Positions 37,759 through 45,423 of a stretch of 64,000 nucleotides of DNA are shown in pieces; position 1 is the first letter of the stretch; each line of letters starts with the position of its first letter. Both the position numbers and the translations under genes were made by a program. This DNA is from Companilactobacillus insicii (GTDB taxonomy: Bacteria; Bacillota; Bacilli; Lactobacillales; Lactobacillaceae): positions 1-64,000 of the forward strand of contig NZ_RHNU01000002.1 in the NCBI RefSeq assembly GCF_003946015.1. Reading direction: 5' to 3'. The notes beneath the pieces were generated by a model, which saw nothing but the letters and a program-made list of their open reading frames with translations, was not told where the DNA came from and ran no database searches.

Positions 37759-40503
37759 ATCAAATCCTGGGAATTATTTAGAATAGATATACAACGAACG
37801 CTTAAATCAAAGCCAGCAACACTTTTAATGATAGCTTTGATCATTTTGCCTTGTCTATATTGCTGGTTTAACGTATGGGCATTATGGGATCCATATTCAA
37901 ACACCGGTGACTTGAAAGTGGCTGTCTATTCAGACGACCAATCTGTCAAACTCAAAGGTGAAAAGATTGAAATCGGTAAAGATTTAATCGGTAATTTAAA
38001 AAAGAATAAAAAACTTGGTTGGGTCTTCACTGACTCCAAGGAACAATTAGATCAAGGTGTTAAGTCTGGTAAATACTATGCTGGTATTTACATTCCTAAG
38101 ACCTTCTCAAAAGATATTATGAGCTTTGCTTCAGGAGAAATTAAGAAGCCTACCCTAGTCTACTCGGTTAACCAGAAGATCAATGCCGTCGCGCCGAAGT
38201 TAACCGAATCGGGAGCGACGACTTTACAAAACACCATTTCTGATGAGTTTATCGGTAAGATAAGTAAGACTATTGCCACAGTCTTGAACCAGTCAGGTGT
38301 TGAATTGGAGAACAACCTGCCAATGTTACGGCGCCTATCTACTTTGTTAATAACCACTGACGAAAATCGCGATGAACTTCAAAGCATTATGGACAAAGTT
38401 AAAACGGCTAACACTCTTATTCCAGATTTAAACAACAAGCTGGATGAAGTTAATAATATGTACGGCTACATTCCGGAATTAAATGCAGACGCACAAAAAA
38501 TCGTTAACTTAAACAACTTCTTGCCGCTGGTAGACGAAGGTGGAACTGCTGTTAAGCAACTACAAACAAAGATACCGGAAATAAAGAGTGCGGGATCACA
38601 GATCAATACTATTGATAATGATTTCGGACAAATATCTAACTTGATGGATAGTAGTATCACTCAAGTGGATAATGGTATTAAAGTTATAACGCAGGTTGAA
38701 AATGTCATGCCAGACGTTACAAGATTAGGTAACGATGCCGAAACGGCTATTAATAACGCCAATACTAATTTAATACCTAAGATTCAAAACGCCTTACCAG
38801 TGATTAAATCAACAATTGATACTGGACTATCAATGATTTACAACTTAGCTAAACAAATTAGTACTTCCGCAAGTAACATCAATACTTTAATCGATAAAAT
38901 TAAAGCTGATCCTAAAAACACAGAATTAAAGGAACAACTAAAGACCGTTATCCAAAATATGGCTGATAACGCCACTCAATTAGCTACTGTCAGTCGTCAA
39001 GTTGCTTCTACATTAACTGATTTGCAAAATCTTTATAACAAGCTAGCAGACCAGTTTGGTCATGATCAAACTACGATCTTCAATACACCAATTAAACATT
39101 TAAATGACTTAGCCGCACTGAACGATACACTTGCAGATCGCGCAAATGCCATCATTGAAGACTTCGATAATTTGAGTACTGATCAACTACAATCTAAGTT
39201 AACTGATTTATCTAATCAGTCTGATAACATTGCCGACAAGGTAACTGATATTAAGAACTTAAAGATTATTGATTCTGTATCAAACAGTATTAATGACATC
39301 AAAACTTTATTAACTGATGCAAGCAAGACACTTAGTGAAGTTAACACAAATGTTATTCCTGCTATTCCTGGATTACTAAGCAACACCAAAGGAATCCTAC
39401 AGACAGCTCTAACATACTTACAAAAGTATCAAAAACAATTACCTGCTGTTGGTAACGAAATTCACGATGCCAATACACTATTAAACGGCAATATGGGGAA
39501 TATCATTACTGGTATTAATCTCGCAAATGACTTCTACAATAATGATTACCCTAACTTGAAGAACAAGCTGTCAAAGGCAACATTCTTTGTTCAATATCAA
39601 TTGCCAGAAATAGAGAATCAATTATCTACTGCACTGAACTTAGTCAACTCTAAGACTCCAGAGTTAGAACAATCACTATCTGCTGCTAACGACTTTGCCG
39701 AAAACGACTGGCCACAGTTGAAGAAGGACATTCACCATTCGGCTAAATTACTAAAAGATGGTGAAAAAGAAGTCGATCTCTCAGCCATTATCAAGTTGAT
39801 GAAGGCTGACGCAAATACAGAATCTGACTTCTTCTCTAATCCAGTTAAGTTGAAACAAAACAACTTATACGATGTTCCTAACTACGGTTCTGCCAGTGCA
39901 CCATTCTACTTAGCACTATGTGTCTGGGTTGGTGCGTTACTACTATCAAGTGTCTTCACTGTTCACTTCAAGCTGAACGATAGACAGAAGTATCGTTACA
40001 ACTTCAAACAAAGATTCAACGGTCGTTATTTAACCTTTGCCTCCTTGAACATATTCCAAGCCGTAGCGGCTGCTCTAGGTAATATTTTCTTGATTCACAC
40101 TTACGTTAAGGACAAAGTAGCATTGATATTATTCATGATGCTGGTAAGCTTCTGTTTTATATCAATTTTGTATTCACTAGTTCAAATGTTCGGAACGGTT
40201 GGTAAGGGTATTGGTATTATCATTCTGGTGCTATCGATTTCCGGTGCCAGTGGTAACTTCCCTGTTGTCCTATCGGGCGGATTCTTTAGATTAATTAACC
40301 CATACCTACCGTTCACATATGCCGTTAATCTGCTGCGTGAAGCCGTGGGTGGAATTTACTGGCCGAATGCATCCAAGGACATCATAATTCTTGCGGCATT
40401 TGGTATTGGTTTCTACCTACTTGGACTATTATCAACTGAGAAGTTGAAGCCATGGATCAACAAACTTCACAAGAGTGCAAAGAAGAGTATGATAATCGAA
40501 TAA
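37759..40503 (+). CDS. YhgE/Pip-family membrane protein with apparent AUC start
   Basis: About 914 residues. TM1 (ATLLMIALIILPCLYCWFNV) is followed by a large extracellular, coiled-coil-like Asn/Asp/Leu heptad region (~100-670) and five C-terminal TM helices from ~690, the YhgE/Pip (phage infection protein-like/ABC-2-type exporter) architecture. The first ATG in frame (37828) lies inside TM1 and has no SD. A strong SD GAGGAGGG (37745-37752) precedes in-frame ATC codons at 37756 and 37759, with family-like KSWELFRIDIQRTLKSK after them. I therefore place the start at AUC 37759. Relatives act in wall/exporter functions, phage adsorption or type VII secretion. Translationally coupled to the next gene (TAATG). 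Confidence 0.8.
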   Translation: MKSWELFRIDIQRTLKSKPATLLMIALIILPCLYCWFNVWALWDPYSNTGDLKVAVYSDDQSVKLKGEKIEIGKDLIGNLKKNKKLGWVFTDSKEQLDQGVKSGKYYAGIYIPKTFSKDIMSFASGEIKKPTLVYSVNQKINAVAPKLTESGATTLQNTISDEFIGKISKTIATVLNQSGVELENNLPMLRRLSTLLITTDENRDELQSIMDKVKTANTLIPDLNNKLDEVNNMYGYIPELNADAQKIVNLNNFLPLVDEGGTAVKQLQTKIPEIKSAGSQINTIDNDFGQISNLMDSSITQVDNGIKVITQVENVMPDVTRLGNDAETAINNANTNLIPKIQNALPVIKSTIDTGLSMIYNLAKQISTSASNINTLIDKIKADPKNTELKEQLKTVIQNMADNATQLATVSRQVASTLTDLQNLYNKLADQFGHDQTTIFNTPIKHLNDLAALNDTLADRANAIIEDFDNLSTDQLQSKLTDLSNQSDNIADKVTDIKNLKIIDSVSNSINDIKTLLTDASKTLSEVNTNVIPAIPGLLSNTKGILQTALTYLQKYQKQLPAVGNEIHDANTLLNGNMGNIITGINLANDFYNNDYPNLKNKLSKATFFVQYQLPEIENQLSTALNLVNSKTPELEQSLSAANDFAENDWPQLKKDIHHSAKLLKDGEKEVDLSAIIKLMKADANTESDFFSNPVKLKQNNLYDVPNYGSASAPFYLALCVWVGALLLSSVFTVHFKLNDRQKYRYNFKQRFNGRYLTFASLNIFQAVAAALGNIFLIHTYVKDKVALILFMMLVSFCFISILYSLVQMFGTVGKGIGIIILVLSISGASGNFPVVLSGGFFRLINPYLPFTYAVNLLREAVGGIYWPNASKDIIILAAFGIGFYLLGLLSTEKLKPWINKLHKSAKKSMIIE

Positions 40504-40937
40504 TGACAAAATTAAAATTTTACAGACCATTTATAACTAATAACTTTTTGTGGGAATTTCCTTCTCACTTCAAACTTAAAGAAGCTAGTGAATTTCTAAA
40601 TTTGAGTATTGCTCAAACAACGGACTTCATTAGTCATACTGCCAAGAGTATTATGCGAGATACTAGTATTTATTGGTTCTTACAAAATAAGCATACTAAA
40701 ACTATTGCGGCTTTTATTTCTATCGAAAATATCAGTGATTCTATTGGTAATTTAACCGTTCTATTGCCTGATCTTACAAACGAAGAAAAAAATGAAATCG
40801 CCGAAAGATTAGTTATGTTTGTTAAAGATCAAATTAATCTAAATACTTTGCAATTTGTTACTTTGGATAGCGTTATTCAAGAAAAATTCACAAAGAATGG
40901 ATATAATATAGGCAACAAAGAATTAAAGAGGAGTTAA
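40503..40937 (+). CDS. Small protein, possibly GNAT-like, unknown function
   Basis: 144 residues from ATG 40503, overlapping the YhgE stop (TAATG); an earlier in-frame ATG at 40452 lies deep in YhgE. Sequence features (KTIAAFISIENIS...GNLTVLLPDLTNEEKNEIAERL, then a C-terminal beta/alpha stretch) suggest an acetyltransferase-like fold, but I see no clear acetyl-CoA motif. It lies between YhgE and a zinc peptidase with 6 bases to the next gene, so the three form one operon. Function not assigned. Confidence 0.65.
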   Translation: MTKLKFYRPFITNNFLWEFPSHFKLKEASEFLNLSIAQTTDFISHTAKSIMRDTSIYWFLQNKHTKTIAAFISIENISDSIGNLTVLLPDLTNEEKNEIAERLVMFVKDQINLNTLQFVTLDSVIQEKFTKNGYNIGNKELKRS

Positions 40938-40943
40938 CAATAA

Positions 40944-41645
40944 ATGTACGGATATTACGGATATGGATTTGACCCCACTTTCATCTTAATTATTATTGGT
41001 CTAGTTATAAGTCTGTGGGCATCGTGGTTCGTTAAGCACAACTTTAACAAATATGACCAATATGACAGTCGTCGTGGTACTACTGGTGCCGAGGCAGCTC
41101 GATACATTCTTGATCAAGCAGGATTACAAGATATTCAAATTAATCGTATCAATGGTAATTTAACTGATAACTACAATCCTGGTGACAAGACATTGAACTT
41201 GTCTGAATCAACTTATGGTTCTACTTCTGTTGCTGCAATCGGAGTTGCTGCTCACGAATGTGGACATGCAATTCAGGATCAAAAGAGCTATGCACCAATG
41301 CGACTAAGAGCTGCATTAGTTCCAGCAGTTAATCTCGGATCACAAGCATCGATTCCGTTGATTTTTCTTGGTATGATTTTTGGGATGAATCATACTCTTA
41401 TAACAATCGGTATTTGGTTATTTGCCTTAGTTGTTCTATTCCAAGTTGTTACACTACCAGTAGAGTTCAACGCATCAGGACGTGCAATTAGAATTCTGAG
41501 TTCTGGCGATTTACTTGAAAGTGACGAAGTTCCAATGGTTAAAAAAGTCCTTGGAGCTGCTGCTTTAACTTATGTAGCTGCCGCCATTTCAACAGCATTA
41601 CAACTATTACGTTTGATATTAATATTCGGAAACAATCGAAATTAA
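40944..41645 (+). CDS. Membrane zinc metallopeptidase, YugP family
   Basis: 233 residues: a Tyr/Gly-rich N-terminus, TM1 (~12-30), the HEXXH zinc motif H104-E-C-G-H108 in VAAHECGHAIQDQ, then two hydrophobic segments (SIPLIFLGMIFGM; LITIGIWLFALVVLFQVVTL) and the conserved LPVEFNASGRA with the probable third ligand Glu. SD GAGGAG. Neutral zinc metallopeptidase family (YugP), membrane-bound, substrate unknown. Last gene of the YhgE operon. Confidence 0.88.
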   Translation: MYGYYGYGFDPTFILIIIGLVISLWASWFVKHNFNKYDQYDSRRGTTGAEAARYILDQAGLQDIQINRINGNLTDNYNPGDKTLNLSESTYGSTSVAAIGVAAHECGHAIQDQKSYAPMRLRAALVPAVNLGSQASIPLIFLGMIFGMNHTLITIGIWLFALVVLFQVVTLPVEFNASGRAIRILSSGDLLESDEVPMVKKVLGAAALTYVAAAISTALQLLRLILIFGNNRN

Positions 41646-41654
41646 TGGTTCTAT

Positions 41655-41690
41655 AAAAATAGCCATCCAAAATTTGGATGGCTATTTTTT
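41655..41690 (+). terminator. Terminator of YhgE-YugP operon
   Basis: AATAGCCATCCAAA/TTTGGATGGCTATT perfect long stem with A and T runs. Confidence 0.9.
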
Positions 41691-41783
41691 GTACGGTAAA
41701 TCTCAATATCACCACTCTTGAAAATAGATTTTATTCAGAAATTGAGATAAACTCTTTAATATGAAATAGAGGGGAATTTATAT

Positions 41784-43280
41784 ATGATTGACGTCTGGAT
41801 TATTTGGCTAATATTAATTATCTTATTACTTAATACAATTTCAGCACTAATAACTGTCTTTCACAGGCCTAGAAACATCGTTACTACTTGGGCTTGGATT
41901 TTAGTTCTAACACTGTTACCACTCATTGGCTTTTTAATCTATGCATTCTTTGGTCGCGGAATTGCTCAAGAAAAAATCTTCAGTATCAGTAACCAAAAGC
42001 ACGTTGGATTAGATCAATTGAAACTAATGGAATTGGCGGACGATGCTAAAAGAAGAGCCATCGAACGTCAAAATAAGGAAAAAGACTTTAACAATCGCTC
42101 TGACCAAACACACTATGCTGATCACATAATCAAATTTTTCAATGAGACAGAAGAAACTCCTCTGACTCGCCACAATGAAGTCGATTTAGTATTCGATGGC
42201 AAAGAAAAATTTCAAAAAATGTTTGAAGATGTTAAAAATGCTAAAGAAACAGTTCATGTCGAGTATTATGCCTTCATAAAAAGTGATATTGGTGAACAAT
42301 TCCTAGAATTACTGACTCAAAAAGCTAAAGAAGGACTAGAGGTTCGTTTACTCTATGATCCATGGGGATCAAATGGTACTCGAAAGAGCTGGTTCAAGGA
42401 TTTTGTCGCCGCTGGTGGTGAGGTTCTCCAATTTATCACCTCTAAGAACGTTATTGCTAAGACTCGATTAAACTATCACTTGCATAGAAAAATCGTTGTT
42501 ATCGACGGATGTATTGGTTGGACAGGTGGATTCAACGTTGGTGACCAATATGTCAATGTTACCGACAAGTTCGGATACTGGCGTGATACTCACGTTAGGA
42601 TAAAAGGTGTCGCTACTTTACTTCTACAAGAACGTTTCTTCCAAGACTGGAATGCATCTATCGAAAAAAGAGAAGAAGCACTATCGTTTGAAGAAAAGTA
42701 CTTCCCTTCTGACAGATTCAATATCGATGCTAACTTGCCTATTCAAATAGTGACTGATGGACCTGACCGACGTGAAGAAGTTCTTAAGGATGGATTCATC
42801 GATATGATAGTCAGTGCCAAAAAGAGTGTTTGGATTCAATCTCCTTACTTAGTACCTGATGATCCAATGTTCACCGCCCTAACTATCGCAGCTAGATCCG
42901 GAGTCGACGTCAGAATTATGATACCTTGTATGCCTGATCATCCGTTCATCTACCGTGCAACTCAATATTACTCTAACCTATTAACCAGTTACGGAATCAA
43001 AATTTACAGCTACCAAAAGGGATTCTTACATGCAAAGGCTAGTGTCTTTGATGACAAAATATGTACTGTTGGATCTATGAACCAAGACTTCAGAAGTTAT
43101 TCATTAAACTTTGAGGCCAATGCCTTCATTTACGATGCAAAAATTGCTCATAAGATCTCTCGTGCATTCGAAAACGATATGAAGGACAGTCTGTTAATAA
43201 CTCCAGAAGTTATCAAGAGTCAGGGTCACTGGTTACACTTCAAACAAAGATTCTCTAGATTATTGTCACCAATTCTGTGA
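41784..43280 (+). CDS. cls: Cardiolipin synthase (phospholipase D superfamily)
   Basis: 498 residues. Two N-terminal TM helices (WIIWLILIILLLNTISALI; WAWILVLTLLPLIGFLIYAF) are followed by two PLD domains with HKD motifs NYHLHRKIVVIDG and GFLHAKASVFDDK. Condenses two phosphatidylglycerol molecules to cardiolipin at the membrane. SD AGAGGGG before ATG 41784. Full length for the family; single gene. Confidence 0.93.
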   Translation: MIDVWIIWLILIILLLNTISALITVFHRPRNIVTTWAWILVLTLLPLIGFLIYAFFGRGIAQEKIFSISNQKHVGLDQLKLMELADDAKRRAIERQNKEKDFNNRSDQTHYADHIIKFFNETEETPLTRHNEVDLVFDGKEKFQKMFEDVKNAKETVHVEYYAFIKSDIGEQFLELLTQKAKEGLEVRLLYDPWGSNGTRKSWFKDFVAAGGEVLQFITSKNVIAKTRLNYHLHRKIVVIDGCIGWTGGFNVGDQYVNVTDKFGYWRDTHVRIKGVATLLLQERFFQDWNASIEKREEALSFEEKYFPSDRFNIDANLPIQIVTDGPDRREEVLKDGFIDMIVSAKKSVWIQSPYLVPDDPMFTALTIAARSGVDVRIMIPCMPDHPFIYRATQYYSNLLTSYGIKIYSYQKGFLHAKASVFDDKICTVGSMNQDFRSYSLNFEANAFIYDAKIAHKISRAFENDMKDSLLITPEVIKSQGHWLHFKQRFSRLLSPIL

Positions 43281-43286
43281 AAAAGC

Positions 43287-43325
43287 AAAGAATTCTCGTA
43301 TTTACGTAGTAAATGCGAGAATTTT
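43287..43325 (+). terminator. Terminator of cls (one arm pair of a dispersed inverted repeat)
   Basis: AATTCTCG-TATTTAC / GTAAAT-CGAGAATT stem followed by TTTG. The 33 bases 43287-43319 reappear as an exact reverse complement at 44787-44819. Confidence 0.8.
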
Positions 43326-43344
43326 GTAGTTAAAAGGAAAGTTT

Positions 43345-44094
43345 ATGAAAATTATAATTGCACCAGCTAAAAAAATGATTATCGACAACGATACTTTTGA
43401 ATACGAACAATTACCGAAGTATCTGGATCAAACTGAACAACTACTACAAACTATGCGTCAATTAACCTATTCCGATGCAAAAGAAATGTGGAATTGCAGA
43501 GATAAATTAGCAGAGCCTAATTACGAATGGTTACAGACAATGGACTTGAAAAGTCACTTAACTCCGGCCCTCTTAGCATTCAGCGGTATTCAATATCAAT
43601 ACATGGCACCAGACTTGTTCACCGAGCCAGCTTTGAATTACGTACGGAATAATTTAAGAATATTATCTGGTTTTTACGGCATTTTACGTCCCTTTGACGG
43701 CGTTGTTCCCTACCGTCTCGAAATGCAATCAAAACTAAAGCTGCCAGGGCATCGCAACCTATATGAATTCTGGAACTCAAAAATATATGACGCGCTCATT
43801 GACAATAATTCAAAACTAATAATTAACCTAGCTTCTACGGAATACGCTAAAACTATTACTACTTATTTAAAATCGAATCAAAAATTTATTACGGTAGTAT
43901 TTGCAAGTATGGTAGACGGAAAGCTAAGAACCAAAGCTACTCTAGCAAAAATGGCTCGTGGTGAAATGGTTCGATTTCTAGCTGAAAACAATGCGACTAA
44001 TATTTCCACAGTCAAAAAATTCAATCATCCCGATTGGAAATATTCTCAAGAAGCCTCAACAGATGATCAAATAGTTTTTATATATCAAAAATAA
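43345..44094 (+). CDS. yaaA: Peroxide stress protein YaaA (DUF328)
   Basis: 249 residues, start KIIIAPAKKM, with the family stretches ALLAFSGIQYQYM, RILSGFYGILRPFDGVVPYRLEM, LPGHRNLYEFW and LASTEYAKT. YaaA proteins lower free iron and Fenton damage under H2O2 stress and bind DNA. SD AAAGGAAAG before ATG 43345. Full-length member; sits between two terminators. Confidence 0.92.
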   Translation: MKIIIAPAKKMIIDNDTFEYEQLPKYLDQTEQLLQTMRQLTYSDAKEMWNCRDKLAEPNYEWLQTMDLKSHLTPALLAFSGIQYQYMAPDLFTEPALNYVRNNLRILSGFYGILRPFDGVVPYRLEMQSKLKLPGHRNLYEFWNSKIYDALIDNNSKLIINLASTEYAKTITTYLKSNQKFITVVFASMVDGKLRTKATLAKMARGEMVRFLAENNATNISTVKKFNHPDWKYSQEASTDDQIVFIYQK

Positions 44095-44137
44095 AAAGAT
44101 AGTGGGAAGAATCTTCATTCAATCCCACTATCTTTAT
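44095..44137. terminator. Bidirectional terminator between yaaA and VOC gene
   Basis: AAAGATAGTGGGA/TCCCACTATCTTT perfect 13-bp stem with A/T flanks on both sides. Confidence 0.88.
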
Positions 44138-44142
44138 TTTAT

Positions 44143-44523
44143 TTAATCATTTTCAACTATACTACCAACTGCAAAATAGTGATCTTCTGGGTCTGAAAAA
44201 TTAAATACCAATTGATCCCCTTGTGCAGATATTTCACTTACTGTATTAGCGTACATTTCAATTCGATCATGAAGATCTCTAATATCATTGCTTAAAAACA
44301 TCAATGATGGCATTTCTAACGAAACGGCTGGAGAATATTCCTTAATAAATTCTACATCATATAAATTGATATTAACTTGATCTAAGATACTAAGTTTTAA
44401 TTCCAAACTACCATCGATCATTTTTGTTTCTTTAATCAATTTAGCACCTAATGCATCTTGGAAAAATTTGGAAATAAGATCTACATTTTTTACATACAAC
44501 ATAACTTCAAGCTTATTTAACAT
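44143..44523 (-). CDS. VOC/glyoxalase-fold protein
   Basis: 126 residues. Start ATG 44523 after SD GGAGGCGAAAT; the open frame to 44550 has no SD. Paired beta-alpha-beta-beta-beta units (LEVMLYVKNVDLISKFFQDALG...; DQLVFNFSDPEDHYFAVGS) mark the vicinal oxygen chelate superfamily, similar to PhnB/glyoxalase-like proteins. Substrate unknown; it could be a metal-dependent isomerase, dioxygenase or resistance protein. Confidence 0.78.
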   Translation of the reverse strand: MLNKLEVMLYVKNVDLISKFFQDALGAKLIKETKMIDGSLELKLSILDQVNINLYDVEFIKEYSPAVSLEMPSLMFLSNDIRDLHDRIEMYANTVSEISAQGDQLVFNFSDPEDHYFAVGSIVEND

Positions 44524-44666
44524 ATTTCGCCTCCAAAAAATAGGGTACACTACATTGAAAGTATACCCTATCTATGAAAGGAAATGTAACTTTTCATTAC
44601 TTACAAACGGTCAATAGAGGAAACGACTTTAGCAATGCGAAGTATACAAAGGAGGGAGTCTTCTTC

Positions 44667-44711
44667 ATGATAACAACAGTCATCACGACGACTTCAGAAT
44701 ATAGGATTTAA
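44667..44711 (+). CDS. 14-residue Thr/Ile-rich leader-peptide-like ORF
   Basis: ATG 44667 to TAA 44709-44711 behind SD GGAGGG (44651-44656, 10-base spacing) encodes MITTVITTTSEYRI: five Thr, three Ile (besides one Val) in 14 residues. The stop codon sits in the left arm of an imperfect hairpin GGATTTA-A-GG...CC-C-TAAATCC (44704-44730). This resembles attenuation leader peptides of Thr/Ile operons, but no biosynthetic gene follows; the next gene downstream is on the opposite strand. It could be a relic, a small peptide gene or chance. The rest of 44524-44849 shows only a dyad at 44542-44569 and the terminator at 44787. Confidence 0.4.
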   Translation: MITTVITTTSEYRI

Positions 44712-44786
44712 GGTACAGCTCCCTAAATCCACCCACATTATGTAACCTACACGAAATAAATTCCAATAATTGAACCACAAAAAGTC

Positions 44787-44819
44787 CTCGCATTTACTAC
44801 GTAAATACGAGAATTCTTT
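44787..44819 (-). terminator. Terminator of small membrane protein (inverted copy of the cls terminator)
   Basis: Exact reverse complement of 43287-43319. On the minus strand it forms the same stem followed by ACTTTTTG, about 30 bases past the stop at 44850. Confidence 0.75.
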
Positions 44820-44849
44820 AAGTTATACTCAGAAGTTAAACGTACTTTA

Positions 44850-45140
44850 TTACGCTCTCGTTCCTTCATATATTTGTTTAGCAATTTTTTTGATTGTTCT
44901 ACGATGATACAAGTCATTACCTTGTCCCCAAAAGATAAAACTCAATGACACATATAATGCTGAAACCAAAATATCTAGCAGATCGAAGCTCAATTGCTTA
45001 GAAACTAATAACCATAGAATGAATACGATGGATACTACAGGAACAATCGCTCCCAACCAGCTAATCGAATTATTGGCTAAGACATATTTTTCAAGCAGCA
45101 AGACCAATAATGATCCTACAACAAATAAAATCTCTCTCAT
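44850..45140 (-). CDS. Small membrane protein, unknown
   Basis: 96 residues from ATG 45140, set by SD AGGGGAGGA; the frame opens at 45164 without one. Three hydrophobic helices (ILFVVGSLLVLLLEKYVL; WLGAIVPVVSIVFILWLLV; LDILVSALYVSLSFIFWG) and a basic tail (HRRTIKKIAKQIYEG). I do not recognise the family. Single gene. The 283-base gap to 45424 holds no ORF or RNA I can support, only the inverted repeat at 45381-45398. Confidence 0.65.
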   Translation of the reverse strand: MREILFVVGSLLVLLLEKYVLANNSISWLGAIVPVVSIVFILWLLVSKQLSFDLLDILVSALYVSLSFIFWGQGNDLYHRRTIKKIAKQIYEGTRA

Positions 45141-45380
45141 GATACGTCCTCCCCTAAGTAACATATTTTTACACCATTAAAAATGTTACCATAACTATTT
45201 TCAGAAAATAAGTAATAACACTTACGTAAACGTATCCATGCTTTTTAGTAATCCACTTGTTATTTAACTAATGATACATCGTCATCCGTGCAACAATTTG
45301 CATCAGTATGTTACACTTACAACTAATTATTTATAACGGATTATCGTTTTTTAAATAAATATTTTCTGTTATATGAAACA

Positions 45381-45398
45381 CAATGTTATCAAACATTG
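45381..45398. promoter_or_regulatory. Inverted repeat upstream of ABC exporter gene
   Basis: CAATGTT-ATCA-AACATTG, perfect 7-base arms, 25 bases before the start of the fused ABC transporter and partly in its likely promoter region. Regulator not identified. Confidence 0.4.
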
Positions 45399-45423
45399 AA
45401 AATACAATAAAGGGATTAATTAA

